64,000 nt of DNA from Adiantum capillus-veneris (Eukaryota; Streptophyta; Polypodiopsida; Polypodiales; Pteridaceae). Numbering within the stretch: position 1 is the first letter of the stretch; each line of letters starts with the position of its first letter. The position numbers and the translations under genes were made by a program. Shown here one piece after another: positions 24,696 to 35,878 of the stretch. Under the pieces are notes generated by a model that was not told where the DNA came from, ran no database searches, and was given only the letters and a program-made list of their open reading frames with translations. The stretch spans positions 64,930,372 through 64,994,371 of the forward strand of contig CM043953.1 of NCBI GenBank assembly GCA_014529385.2. Reading direction: 5' to 3'.

Positions 24696-25621
24696 ACTAT
24701 GAATGAAGCATTAACCTTAGTGTGTGTACAAGGAATGGATGACTTCAAACACTCCCAACACAAATAGCATGTAGATTACCAAACAACCACTCAAGGATTA
24801 GCCAAGATCACATCAAGCACTCTCACACACATATAAAAGATTTCTCTTAATTAACATAAGTAAGAGAAGGAGAGGTTACTAGCATGAAACAATTTGCACT
24901 CTAGAATGTGCAAGAATAGAGTGAATGAATGAGCTTATGGGCTCATGGTGAGTGATACAAAGACTCAATGGGGCTGAGGGAGTCTTGAAATTACAAAGGG
25001 GAAGGCCTCTTTATATAGGAAAGATAGTGATTAGGAGTGAGGTTAAGATCCAAGTGTAATTTGTACAAATGAAGCTTGATTAGGGACATTCAACCAATGA
25101 AGAAGCTCCTTCCAAGTGATTTGTTGACCAATTAGCTCCATCATCACTTGTGTTGTCTTCACTCCTTCCTCCATAGCTTGAGTCCAAGAGCTTCCTTATT
25201 TTAAAATGTAAAGAATCTACATAAAATCAATATATATCTAGTAATAATAGAAAGGGGTTGAATGAGAACTTATGAATTACAACAAGATTAAGCATGACTT
25301 GAAAGGTGATTAGAAGAGGAATTTTGATGGGTTTTTGAGCTTGAGAGAGAGGAGGAAGGAGAGGAGGGTGAGAAGACTAATGGCTGATTTTTAGAGAAGG
25401 TCTCAATGTGGAAAAGGAAGGGTGTGTGTGTGTAAAGGTAGAGGGGGTGGTCTCCATCACAGTTGAAAAACTTGGCGTCCGCCATTTTGGCCATATCTCC
25501 TAGACCGTAGATGCAAAAATTATAAAAAAAATATGGCCAGAATCTCCAGCTCATCAGCTACAACTTTGATGAAGACAACTTTTCTTGGATCAAAGTGGAA
25601 GTATTTTTTAAAAATTCAGCA

Positions 25622-25771
25622 AAATCATGTGTCTGGTTCCTTCCTTTACCAAGTCTTCCACTTGGGTCCCATTTGTTTGAATCATCATATGGCTCCAAAT
25701 CATGTGTCTGGTTCCTTCCTTTACCAAGTCTTCCACTTGGGTCCCATTTGTTTGAATCATCATATGGCTCC
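25622..25771. repeat. 75-bp tandem duplication, two near-identical copies
   Basis: 25622-25696 and 25697-25771 repeat the unit beginning AAATCATGTGTCTGGTTCC. The short open frames here on both strands are artefacts of the repeat. Confidence 0.95.
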
Positions 25772-26059
25772 AAAGCCATGATGATATGAGCCACTCATGA
25801 CCCTTGAATCATGGGTGCATGGCTCCACAACCACATCATATCTTTTCTTTTCACATTTACATATTTTCCCTTCCCTTTACCACTAGGTTCTCCCTCTACC
25901 TTTCACTTCCGGTGAACTAGTCAAGAAAAAATTCCTATCAAATCATTTTTTTAAATTTTTCCCAGAGGTTGTTCTCACTCTTTCTTTTATTGTAAACCTC
26001 TAGAAGCAAGGAAAACCAACAAAATATAATAAACAAAAATTTATGATAGGCTCGGATTA

Positions 26060-26064
26060 GCGGT
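26060..26064. repeat. Target duplication of the inner insertion, right (GCGGT)
   Basis: Second GCGGT; see 24521-24525. Confidence 0.85.
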
Positions 26065-27351
26065 CATCATGCTTTTGCTTTATGCCGATGATGTAGTGCT
26101 CTTGGCACATACCTTAGAAGGTGCACAAAAGCTTATGAGTGTCTTGGAACGCTTTTGCCTACATAGCGGGCTGATCGTGAATGGATCCAAAACCAAGGTT
26201 ATGCTTGTAAAGACCCTCAATGATGAAAATCCATGCATTGTATACAACAATGAGAAACTTGAAGTGGTAGATCACTTCAAGTACCTTGGCCTTGAGGTTC
26301 CATCCAATCATAAATGGAAAGATTGTGCAATGCTTCGCTTGGAAGCCAGAAAGAGGGCCTATTATGCATTTGAGAACATGTGCAATGCAGGAGAGATCAA
26401 GTGTTGGGCTCTCAAAAAGTACCTCTTTGACACATTGGTGACACCGGTGCTTCTTTATGGAGTGGAGGTGTGGGGTGGAAGCATCGGGAAGTCTACTTGG
26501 AAAGAGTTTGAGAATGTCCAAAAGCGTTTTCTCACCAACTTTCTCCAAGTCAAGACACAAACACCCTACATGCTCTTACTTCTTGAGTCCGGATTGCTTC
26601 CCATTGAGGTCTTGGGCATGCAAAGGGTTGTGGAGTACATGCGTAAGACACAACGTAGCCCTTTGCATCGACTTCCTAGAATCGCATATGAAGCAAGTCA
26701 AATGGTTCAAAAGACATGCAAGAGCATAATACTAAGTTCGGGGTGGATGCTTGATATCAAGAAATGGTTTGGAAGATGGGATGCATGTCACTTGGTCAAG
26801 GATGCGTCGATCGACTCCCAAGTTAATGAGGCCTTCTTACAACGCCAATGTATCATGGCTTGGGAGAAATCCGGAGGTTCTCTCTTCAGCCATTACACCA
26901 CACATGTTGCCCCAAACTACAAATCTCTCTTCTTCTCGGAACGAGGTAACCGAACCCATTCCTACATCCTTGAGCCCATCCCGTTGAGTGCAATCCGCAC
27001 CATTGCCTCCATTTGTCTTAGCTCCCATTCTCTACGCTGCGAGACAGGACGTTGGGGCACTGACGAGGAGTGTCATCGACTTTGCACCTTATGCCCTCGT
27101 CAAGTGCGAGAGAGTGAGTACCACACACTACTTGAGTGCTCAGCTTTTGACCACATTAGGTCCTCTTTTTCCCATATATTCAGCCATGATCTCTCCCTAC
27201 ATACCTTCCTCTCCCAACCACGATGTGGACTCTCTATTGCGACGCTCATTTCAGCCATTTTTGAGCATCGAGAGTCACTTATGAACTCCACTCACACCAC
27301 GTGACATGTTTGTTTGGTCCCATAGGTCATATTTGACCTCCCAGGACGATA

Positions 27352-27357
<6 letters not shown>

Positions 27358-27408
<51 letters not shown>

Positions 27409-27686
27409 TCTCTCTCTCTCTCTCGTGTTTTAGTACGTGAGAGTGTTCCATTGGTGTTAGGGTTAGTGTAAATCCTTACTTGATTTTGGGTTTTTCTAAC
27501 GGTTCTCCTTTTTTTTGCGTCCTAGTTCGCTTTTAAACTAGGTGGTGCCCCTTGTGTAGTTGGTTTTTGGCTGTGGGTTTGTTGTTTTGTTGTGCTTGTG
27601 GTTGCCCCAGCCCCAATTGAGTAGCACGGGAGCCTTGAGGGGTGTTTAGAGGTCGCCTCTCTTGTTGCCCGCCCAGGACCGCCTCA
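27358..27686 (+). repeat. E2 LTR-B, right part
   Basis: Begins in the CT tract (27358-27424) and ends CCGCCTCA at 27686, matching the ends of LTR-A and LTR-C. Confidence 0.9.
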
Positions 27687-27764
27687 ATTTTGGTTCCCCC
27701 ACGGAGGAAGGCTTGTGTAAGTTTTTGTGTAGGTTCAACCTTTAGCATAGTCAAGTAGTTTGCA

Positions 27765-27960
27765 TGAATCATGAGAATTTGTATGATTCTATCATTCCCA
27801 TTGCAAGTCAAAATGTACACATAATTGTTAGTACTAAGTTGCCATTTCAACGTGTAATTCGTAGAATTTTAGGTCCTCTTAGGTTGGCCAAGATAAACGC
27901 TTCAGTAAATCCTTTTATTTTTCCAATCATTAGACGACCTTAGTTTGCACGTCTATATTT
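27765..27960 (+). pseudogene. E2-II leader ORF, single repeat
   Basis: Matches the first of the two repeats at 13293-13745, with a frameshift near RRP. The second repeat and the adjoining 290 or so bases are missing from this copy, leaving the leader shorter. Confidence 0.45.
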
Positions 27961-28041
27961 TTGTTTTGTTTTAAGCATTAGGTCATGCATTAAGAAGCAT
28001 TAAGAAAAACAAAAACGTGTTGTCACTTTGAATTTGATTCA

Positions 28042-28850
28042 ATGGAGGCCAAAGCCAAATATCCGGATATCCTCTTTCCTTTGGAGAGCTTGGAGGGGAT
28101 GCAGCATTATTTTTAGCGAATTTCAAGATGTCTTGCCGTATCAAGAGAATAGTAACTGATCAGGAACGTGTAGAAATGTTTGAGGTAGTCCTTACGAAAG
28201 ATGCTAGCACTTGGTTTGACTCTTTGCATAAGGAAGTTAAGGGGAATTACATGAAAGTTTTGAGTCCTTTCAAGAAAGACTTCTTTGATCCCCAAAAAAC
28301 TCAAAAATTATGGCAAGACATTGTCTCTCATAAGCAAAAAGACTTAGATGGCTACTACTTGTACAAGCAAGAGTTTGTGCGTCTTTGGGCTCTATGGATA
28401 CGAAATGTTGCTAACCCTAGTGATGGTGCATAATTTCTAAAGAAGGAGAGGTTCATAGCCGGACTCTTTCCTGACCTTAAGGTAAAAGTTGAGGCGGGTG
28501 TACCTGCTACCTTTGATGCAGCTGAAACTAGGGATGTTGAGAAATATAATAAACTCAAGTGCTTAAGGGGAGAGGTTTCAATAGAAGGTCTTAGACCCAA
28601 AGGTAAGTCACAAGCATCAACATCTACGGAGCTTCCTGAGGTAGCAGTGGAAGTGATTGATAAGTTAAATGAATCTTTAAGTAGCCTGTCAATTCACCTT
28701 GAACAAGCTGTAGGTCCAAAGGGACAAGCATAGAAGTCAGAAGAGCGAGATCCACGACCTAGGAGAGTCTTGCAATGTTGGAATTGCGAAGAGTCTGGAC
28801 ATGGGATGTATAATTGTCCTTGGCCCCGTGGGGAGCCATGGATACCTAAC
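28042..28850 (+). pseudogene. E2-II gag, broken
   Basis: Second copy of the E2 gag. A one-base deletion shortly after the ATG at 28042 shifts the frame. The capsid part is readable from 28128 (MSCRIKRIVTDQERVEMFE) to a stop at 28431. The zinc knuckle CWNCEESGHGMYNC (about 28779-28820) is intact. It differs from the first copy by roughly 8% in the capsid region, much more than the integrase regions differ. Confidence 0.8.
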
Positions 28851-29069
28851 TTGAATTAGCCAGTGATGAATGTAGGTGAAGGATTTGATCAACAACCGAG
28901 GCTTCTACAAAGGCCAAATGGACCAAGACCACCTCCACAAGGGGTGGAAGGAATTCCATCTTTGCTTAACCCAAATGTCAATGTTGTAGAAGTCACACAA
29001 TCCAAAGAGGGTGACATTGAAGCAAATGGCATCAAACGTGGGCGGGGAAAAGGTAAGGAAAAGTAAGGA

Positions 29070-32000
29070 GTAACATCACAAAGTGACCATGGACGAGGAA
29101 AGAAAGCAAAGGAAACCAAGGAAGCCAAGAGGACCAGGTGCCACATCAACCTTCAAGACTTCCCTCTTGGACATGGTATGGCTCCCTACAACCTTATGGA
29201 GGACATGAGAGGTAAAGTTCCAAGCATATCATGGCCTCAATTTCTTGCATTGTGCCCAAAAGTTAGGTAGGAGTTAAAAAAGGTAGTTAGCACTAGGAGA
29301 AGGACCAAAGAAAATGTTCCTATTGTTAAAATTTCACATGCCCAAATGAATGAGGATATTACACCTGTGCTAGATTGCTGTGTCAAGGGAAAACTAGTTA
29401 GGAAGGGTCTAGTGGATGGGGCGCACAAATTTCCATCATGACAGAGGGCCTTATGCAGAAACTAGGCATGCACATTCATGAGACACCTTAAATCAAAGTG
29501 AAAATGGCAAATAATAGCAAGGCTAGGTGTTTGGGAGTTTGTAAGAATGTTTCTGTGGAAGCTTTTGGCATTAAGAAGGCTGTTGATTTCTATGTTATAT
29601 CTACAAGGGGAAATAGCTATCCATTTATCCTAGGTAGACCGTGGCTAATGAGGATGCGAGATTTGCAGGATTGGGAAAACGGAATGTTGATTTGTAGGAA
29701 TGACAATCACAAGAAGGTTGTCTTTGACATGAAGGAGCAACGTCAAGAGGAGCTCCATGAGGAATCTTCTCAAAGTGGAAGCGGGGATGATTGGACCGAT
29801 GACACCTCGGAAGAAGAAAGCAGTGGTAGCACCACGGAGGAGGAGTCATTCATTGAAGTCATTGGAGTAACGTTTAGGCCAAATAACTGAGAGACGTCTT
29901 GCCAAGGTTTAAAAGAGGTAGGCCCCTAGGAGAACCAAAGTTTGCATGATGAAGAAATGCTAGATGGTATGTTGTCAAAGACTCTTACTTGGGAGGAAAG
30001 AGAGGAATTCTAAAGTGTACTAAGAAAGTTTCCTAGGCTTTTCGCTAAATATTACATAGATGTACGTGGAGTGGATGCAATTCAACACAAGATCAAGCTA
30101 AATCTAGAATCCAAACCTAAAGCAAAAAAGCTACGAAGGTTAGGAGTCATCAAGGAGCAAGCACTACTCAAAGAGGTGAGGAAGCTTCTAGAAGAATGGT
30201 TCATCTACCTCGTAGAGAATTCTGAGTGGGTCTCTCCAGTTGTGGCCGCTCCGAAAAAGAATGGCAAGTGGAGGGTATGTGTCGATTATTGTCTACTCAA
30301 AGAGGCAACAAAAAGGGATCACTTTCCCTCCCATTTCAAGATGAGATTCTTAATGAGGTAGCAGGTAAAGAAAATTACATGGTATGTGATGGCTACTCTG
30401 GTTAGTTTCAAATAGGTATTTCATTGGAGGATCAATTAAAAACAACCTTCATCACCCCTTGGGGCTGTTTTGCTTTTAGAGTCATGCCGTTTGGTTTGAC
30501 AAATGCTCCAGCAACGTTTCAAAGATTCATGAACATGGTGTTTCAAGCATTCTTTGGGAAGTCTATTAGAGTATTCATAGATGATTTTTGCATCTATATC
30601 TCTAAATCATTGCATCTACAGAGGGTAGAAGAAGGCTTGAAGAAGCTATATGATATGGGAGGTCAACTCAATCCCGACAAGTGCCACATAGGTGAGGATG
30701 AAGTGATCTTGCTTGGTCACAAGGTTTCTTCCAAAGGCATTGAGGTGGATCCAGCAAAGGCAAAAGCTCTCATTGAGCTACCATCACCAAAGAGTCTTAA
30801 GGAGATAATTTCATTTATTCAAAAGGTGAAGTACATGTCACGCTTCATTCACTTGGCATTGGAGTTACTTCACCACCTCCAAAAATTGACACAACATGTA
30901 GAGTTTGCATGGTCTGATGAGCTTGAAGAGTACTTTTCTTGTATAAAAATGGTTTTGGCGGAACTACCGACTCTCATGCCTCCACGTTGGGAGTTTACAT
31001 TCTTTGTTAGCTCAAGTGTGGGTAAGGAGACATTGGGTGCAGTATTGTTGTAGCAAGATCCTCATAACACTAGGATGTGGCATGTCTACTTTGCTAGCCG
31101 GGTCATGAATGCACTTGAAAGGATTACACAGAAGCAAAATCTGTGATGCTTTCTCTTGTCTTTGCAGTGAGAAAGTTTAGATCCTACCTCCTACCAAAAC
31201 CCTTTATCATAATCACTACTGAAAACTTGTTTCCTTGGGTGTCATCTCAAATGACACTAAGTCCCAGGATTTCACAATGGATCATGGAATTGCAAGAGCT
31301 CCAATACTCTTTCAAAGTAGAAGATACTATAGGTGCACAATTAGCAGGGATTCTCACCTATAGAGTGCATGAAAGGGACATCAAGGTGCCTTAAGTGAAA
31401 CCCTACCCTTACCACCACCAAGGCATTTACCTAATTCATTCACCTTGTTCTTTGATGGATAATTGAAGAAGGCTACAGGAAAAGCAGTGGGAGGGCTTGT
31501 GTTGCTTGATTCAAATGGTGAGGTTGTTATGAAAGAGCATGTGAATTTGCCCAGTTCCACAAGAAAGAACGAAGCAGAGTACGACATACTAATCCATGGT
31601 TTGCAGATGTGTGTTGCTCAAAAGATACGGCGACTCATGGTAAAAGGGGATACGCTTCTCATTGTGAAGCAAATTCTAGGTACTTGGGCTTGTATAATGA
31701 AAGGCTAAGGCAAAAGATTCATGCCATCTCTAAACTCTTCAATCAATTTGAAGAAGTACAATTGTATCATATTCCTAGGAAACAGAATGAATATGTTGAT
31801 TTGCTTGCCCAAAAAGCAGTTGCATGTGTTGAGAGTGAAGTGCAGGTCATCATGGTAGCAACAGTGATAAAGCAACCAAGGTACCTGGGGATGGAGTCAT
31901 TGGCTCCCATTGTGAGCTACATTTTAGAGGGAGAGCTTCCAAAGGGCTTCACAAAGGCTCAAAAGCGAAGGCTCATTTAGAAGGTTGTTTTTGGAAGATG

Positions 32001-33288
32001 CCCTCTACCAAAGGGGAAAGATCAAATTTTTAGGAGAATACCAACAACCAAGGAGATTCCTGCCATTCTTGAACGTTTGCATGAGGAAGAGTGTGGTGGT
32101 CATTTTGCATAGGAACTCACTGCAAAAACGATTTTTCTTGCCGGGTATGTTTGGCCAAGCTTGCACATTGATATTCAACATTGGTGTAAAAGCTGCCACA
32201 ATTGTCAGATTAATGGAAACAAGCGTATGTTACATGGTCCACGTCAATTAGTCCTTGCAAATGGTCCATTTGAAAAATGCGGCATTGATGCTATGGGTCC
32301 ATTGCCTAGGATTAAACATGGAAAATTGCATATCTTGGTGGCCATAGACTACATGACTAGGTGGGTAGAAGCTCAAAGTGTGGCAAGAGTAAATGAGAGG
32401 ATAGCTAGCAAGTTTGTGTACACTCACATTTGTTGCAGATTTGGCACACCTTTGGAGATTGTTTCTGATAATGGTCCAGGATTTAGGACGGGCTTGCTCA
32501 CAAAAGTTTGTGATGAGATTCACATTCTACATTGGCATAGCACACCCTACTATCCTCAGTCAAATGGTTTGGTAGAGAAGGCTAATGGCATCATTGCAGG
32601 AATCATCCGGAAGATGGTAAATAACAAGACAAAGCTATGGGATAACTTCTTGGATGGAGCATTGTGGGCCTATCGGACTACCTACAAGGAAGCGACAGAG
32701 GTCACACCCTTCCACCTAGTCTATGGTCATGAAGCTTTGCAACCCATCGAGCTCAACATTCCAACAATGCGACTTCATGGAAAGGTGGCACAAGGACAAG
32801 AAGCAGCATGGGAAGATCGTCTTCTCACCCTAGAGGAACTAGAATGGAAACCAGAGACAGCTTATGAGTGCTATAAAAGAAAGGATACGTAAATAAAGGA
32901 CAAGCTCGACAAAAAGGTCAAAGACAAAGATATCAAAGAGGGAGACCTTGTACTAAGGTATGACAATCCACTTGATAATCGGTTTGATGCCAAATTTGAG
33001 ACCAGATTGCAGGGACCATACATTTCCAAGAGGACCATCAACTCTAGCTACTATCAACTCATGGATTTCGATGGAAAGGAGCATGCTAAGAAGGTAAATG
33101 GCTACCGACTAAATCCATATTTAAGCCGCCTCCTTCCAAAGGACTTAAAGAACCAACAATGCAAGGAGAAGTCTAGGGAGGTATGCTGCTACTATCGCTC
33201 TCTCTCCCATCAAGCAAAATCATGCTATTCATATGTGAAACATCAGGATGAGAAAGTAGCAAGGGACAAAGGAATGATGGAGAAATAA
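29070..33288 (+). pseudogene. E2-II pol (PR-RT-RNH-second RNH-IN), broken
   Basis: Same domain order as the first copy. The protease is frameshifted near 29420, where one G is missing from the DGG run. RT is readable from 30071 and 30424, with MPFGLTNAPATFQRF and FIDDFCIYIS near 30580. The second RNase H spans about 31450-31850 and keeps the last Asp (NEYVDLLAQK). The integrase frame from 32161 to 32892 is long and intact, with CKSCHNC, IDYMTRWVEA, SDNGPG and GLVEKANG; after TAA 32890 the C-terminal part continues to 33288. It shares five lesions with the first copy (TAA 29489, TAG 30403, frameshift near 31143, TAA 31460, TAA 32890) and has its own TAG at 31051. Confidence 0.88.
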
Positions 33289-33355
33289 CTACCTAACCAC
33301 CGGCAATTAGCATTCCAATGTGCGTCGAATGATGGTACATGAATATACCATCATC

Positions 33356-33371
33356 CAGGGGGAGGGCTGAA
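33356..33371 (+). promoter_or_regulatory. E2-II polypurine tract
   Basis: AGGGGGAGGGCTGAA directly precedes LTR-C, as in the first copy. Confidence 0.85.
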
Positions 33372-35542
33372 TGATAGCCATTTTTTGGCCTTCAAAAATT
33401 TTGTTTAATAAGCCACTTCACACAATAAAAACACCTTAGCACGATGGCTAAGCTTGCTCTTGCATTGTACATAGGCATGTGTATGTTAGGACTCTTTTCC
33501 ATATTTTCTATAAAATATTCATGGAGCTAGTCATCAGTCTAGTTTAAAAAAATTATATATATATATATATATATATATTTGTCCTATTCGTGTATAATAT
33601 ATTTCTTATAAAGGACCTAAGCATAGCAGTATTTTCTCAATTTATTCGATAATTGTGTAAATATGTAGACCTTAGTGTGCATTTTTTCTAAATATCTTGA
33701 CATCCTTTCATGGCATAAAATATTTTATGTTAGTGTGTACATACTCCATAATATTTATTTTTACAAAATAAACCCATGCATCTCATTCCGCACCCTCGTG
33801 GAAGTCGAAATTGTTTCTACACTGTCACTCACTTTCACTAGATATTTTCTCACTTGCATATTTTCCTCTTTCACCCAAAAACAAAATAAAATACTCCTAT
33901 CATGATATTCCTTTATGGCTCATGCATTTTTTTCTCCATACACCATGTGCTCATAAAGACGAGGGCTAGGAAAAATCCAAGCACTAGATCTATCATGTAC
34001 AATTGTTTTTTATTCTTCAAAATTCATCATCCATGCATATGGCAAGGGCCACTTGGTAGGTCATGGCATGGCTCATGGGGGGCTCACCTTTGTATGTATA
34101 AGGAGAATTCAACCAAAAAGGGTCTCACATAAGCACCTTTGCAGTCCCACAATACACAGCTTTTTGGGCGAATTTTGGCACCCTTCTATCATCCAAATTG
34201 GAAAAAGTTGTCAACATGTAGCTCGTGAGCTGAATTATTGTACATAAATATTTCAGAATTTTTGGAGAAAAGCACGAATTCTTGCGAGTTGTTTGGTGTG
34301 ACCCACTCTGCCCATTCTATGCACCCAAGGATCCTCTCACTCTTCTCTCACATTTTCACACTCCCACCCACATACACACTCATCCCTCTCAATCATCCTT
34401 TCAAATTTACAAATTTCCATGCCCCTCTTACCTTCTTCACCATCTCTCCTTCCCCTCTTACCACCATAGCCTTCTACATACAGCTATGCTCTCATACCGC
34501 TCTCTCTATCCCCAAATTACAATTTCATGTTAACTCCTCTAAAAGGCATGAATTTTTAGCACTTTATCCTTACATAACCTTTGCAAATCATAGGTTTTTC
34601 ATCAATAATCCTCATCTTCATAGTGGAGATAAACCATGAAGGTGGCGCAAGATGCAGAGGAGTCCATAATTCTAGGAGGTTTCACCAATCTCAGGAGCTC
34701 ATCCACCTGATTCACCCTTGGTTCCTTGATAATCAAGTCATCATCACTTTTGTAAATATGCCACTAACATTTTCTAGTGATCACTAACAACTAACCCTTC
34801 TTGTAAATTGCACCCTCTTCTATCTACTAGAGTAGGCACCTCCAAGTTACTCACCTCTCTCTCCTTTCACTCTCAATAATTCTACCCCTTGAGCCCACAT
34901 CCATGTGGCTTAAGGGATAAGGAAGACCCACTCCCATTTTAAAAATCAAGCTATTTCCTAATCTCTTGTTTTGTCAATAAAATTGATTAGAACTAATCCT
35001 AATCAAAGATCCCAAAAAGATATAAATAGAACCCATCTCTCCTTGTGAAGGGCATCTCTACACCATTGCACACTAGATTGAGCGTAGTACACGCCAGTTC
35101 TATCTTGGTTGTAAGGAGAGAGAAAGCTCTCTATACACCATCACTTTGGTGCATAGAAAATCTTGAGCTAGTTGAGTGAGTGCAAGTAGAAGATATTTTT
35201 TCTACCATTGTTGTATCTACCCCAACATCAATGAATTGGTAGTTTTGGGTGCAATTCCATGTCCAAAGGCTCACGCTTCTCCTTCAATTTGGCTTGGCAC
35301 ACTCATTCAGCTTCATAAGGTGACTTGTTTCATTGAAGGTTGTTGTTTTGTTGCTTGTCCTTGTGATTCATTGGCTATTGTTTTTTGACTACCATTGTAG
35401 AAGGATGGATGGTGAGGGGGCTCCCATAACCCTAAGACAATGTGCTAGTGATCCTATAACCAAATCTTGTCACTTGAATCCGCAAGCTCTTTGTGCCTTC
35501 TTGTGCAAATCATAAGGTTGAAGCTAAGTTGTACACCATCTC

Positions 35543-35609
<67 letters not shown>

Positions 35610-35874
35610 TTAGTGCATGAGAGTGTTCCATTGGTGTTAGGGTTAGTGTGAAGTTCTTACTTGATTTTGGGTTGCTCTAACGATTCTCCTTTTTTTTGCG
35701 TCCTGGTTCGCTTTTAAACTAGGTGGTGCCCCTTGTGTAGTTGGTTTTTGGTTGTGGGTTTTTTGTTTTGTTGTTTGTTGTGCGTGTGGTTGCCCCAACC
35801 CCAATTGGGTAGCATGGGAGCGTTGAGGGGTGTTTAGAGGTCGCCTCTCTTGTTGCCCGCCCCGAACCGCCTCA
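33372..35874 (+). repeat. E2 LTR-C, complete
   Basis: A 2503-bp uninterrupted LTR, TGATAGCC to CCGCCTCA. It contains an AT tract near 33554, a TATA box at 35021 and a long CT tract at about 35538-35604, the same kind of tract the LINE entered in LTR-B. It has the single ACTAA site near 34790 that E1 used in LTR-A. Confidence 0.92.
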
Positions 35875-35878
35875 CTAT
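35875..35878. repeat. Target-site duplication, right (CTAT)
   Basis: CTAT follows LTR-C directly and matches 1768-1771 before LTR-A. Confidence 0.55.

Larger units (their letters stand above)
24526..26059 (-). mobile_element. 1534-bp insertion in LINE RT, probable solo LTR
   Basis: Flanked by GCGGT. It has no credible protein. Near 24597-24640 the minus strand carries a block resembling the downstream end of the E2 LTR (ACTAGGTGGTGCCC), so it looks like a minus-oriented solo LTR of a related family. The termini read TAATCC...CGTC(A) on that strand, which is not a clean TG...CA. It contains a GA tract (24643-24693) and a 75-bp tandem duplication. Confidence 0.6.
22385..27304 (+). pseudogene. 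LINE ORF2 (AP-endonuclease and reverse transcriptase), interrupted
   Basis: ORF2 nicks target DNA and copies the LINE RNA. Endonuclease residues are all present: N in FWNCNG, E in LLVETW, GDTNAR near 22856, and ESDHRM near 23178. RT motifs: VDFKKSFD near 24230, GVKQGCPLSPTLF near 24400, and YADDVVLL at about 26078. A C-terminal CX2CX8HX4C finger starts at CTLC. One reading frame runs throughout, broken only by TAA at 22658 and TAA at 24209, both possible C-to-T changes of CAA. A 1539-bp insertion (24526-26064, counting one target copy) separates the QGCPLSP motif from YADD. Its length is a multiple of three, so the frame resumes unchanged. Confidence 0.9.
21386..27357 (+). mobile_element. L1-type LINE inserted in LTR-B
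   Basis: A non-LTR retrotransposon of about 4.4 kb once the 1.5-kb insertion inside it is subtracted. It has ORF1 (21446-22378) and ORF2 (22385-27304, endonuclease plus reverse transcriptase). Both ends lie in CT dinucleotide DNA (CT up to 21385 and again from 27358), so the target duplication cannot be read. No poly(A) tail is visible; the 3' end reads GATAATAGAA. The 5' end may be complete, because about 60 bases precede ORF1. Confidence 0.9.
1772..35874 (+). mobile_element. E2: tandem Tat-like Ty3/gypsy array, LTR-int-LTR-int-LTR
   Basis: Three LTRs of one family (A, B, C; net lengths about 2544, 2541 and 2503 bp) flank two internal regions (13216-19173 and 27687-33371). Every LTR starts TGATAGCC and ends CCGCCTCA. 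The internal order is leader ORF, gag, PR, RT, degenerate RNase H, a second RNase H, then integrase, which is the layout of the Tat branch of plant gypsy elements. LTR-A is interrupted by E1 and LTR-B by an L1 LINE. Only the outermost edges carry the CTAT duplication, so the array behaves as one insertion with an extra internal unit, as expected from unequal LTR-LTR exchange. Both units are dead. Confidence 0.85.

Noticed and set aside
25533-25794. Short frames with a repeated peptide on both strands
   Set aside because: They arise from the 75-bp tandem duplication within the inner insertion; both strands look equally 'coding'.
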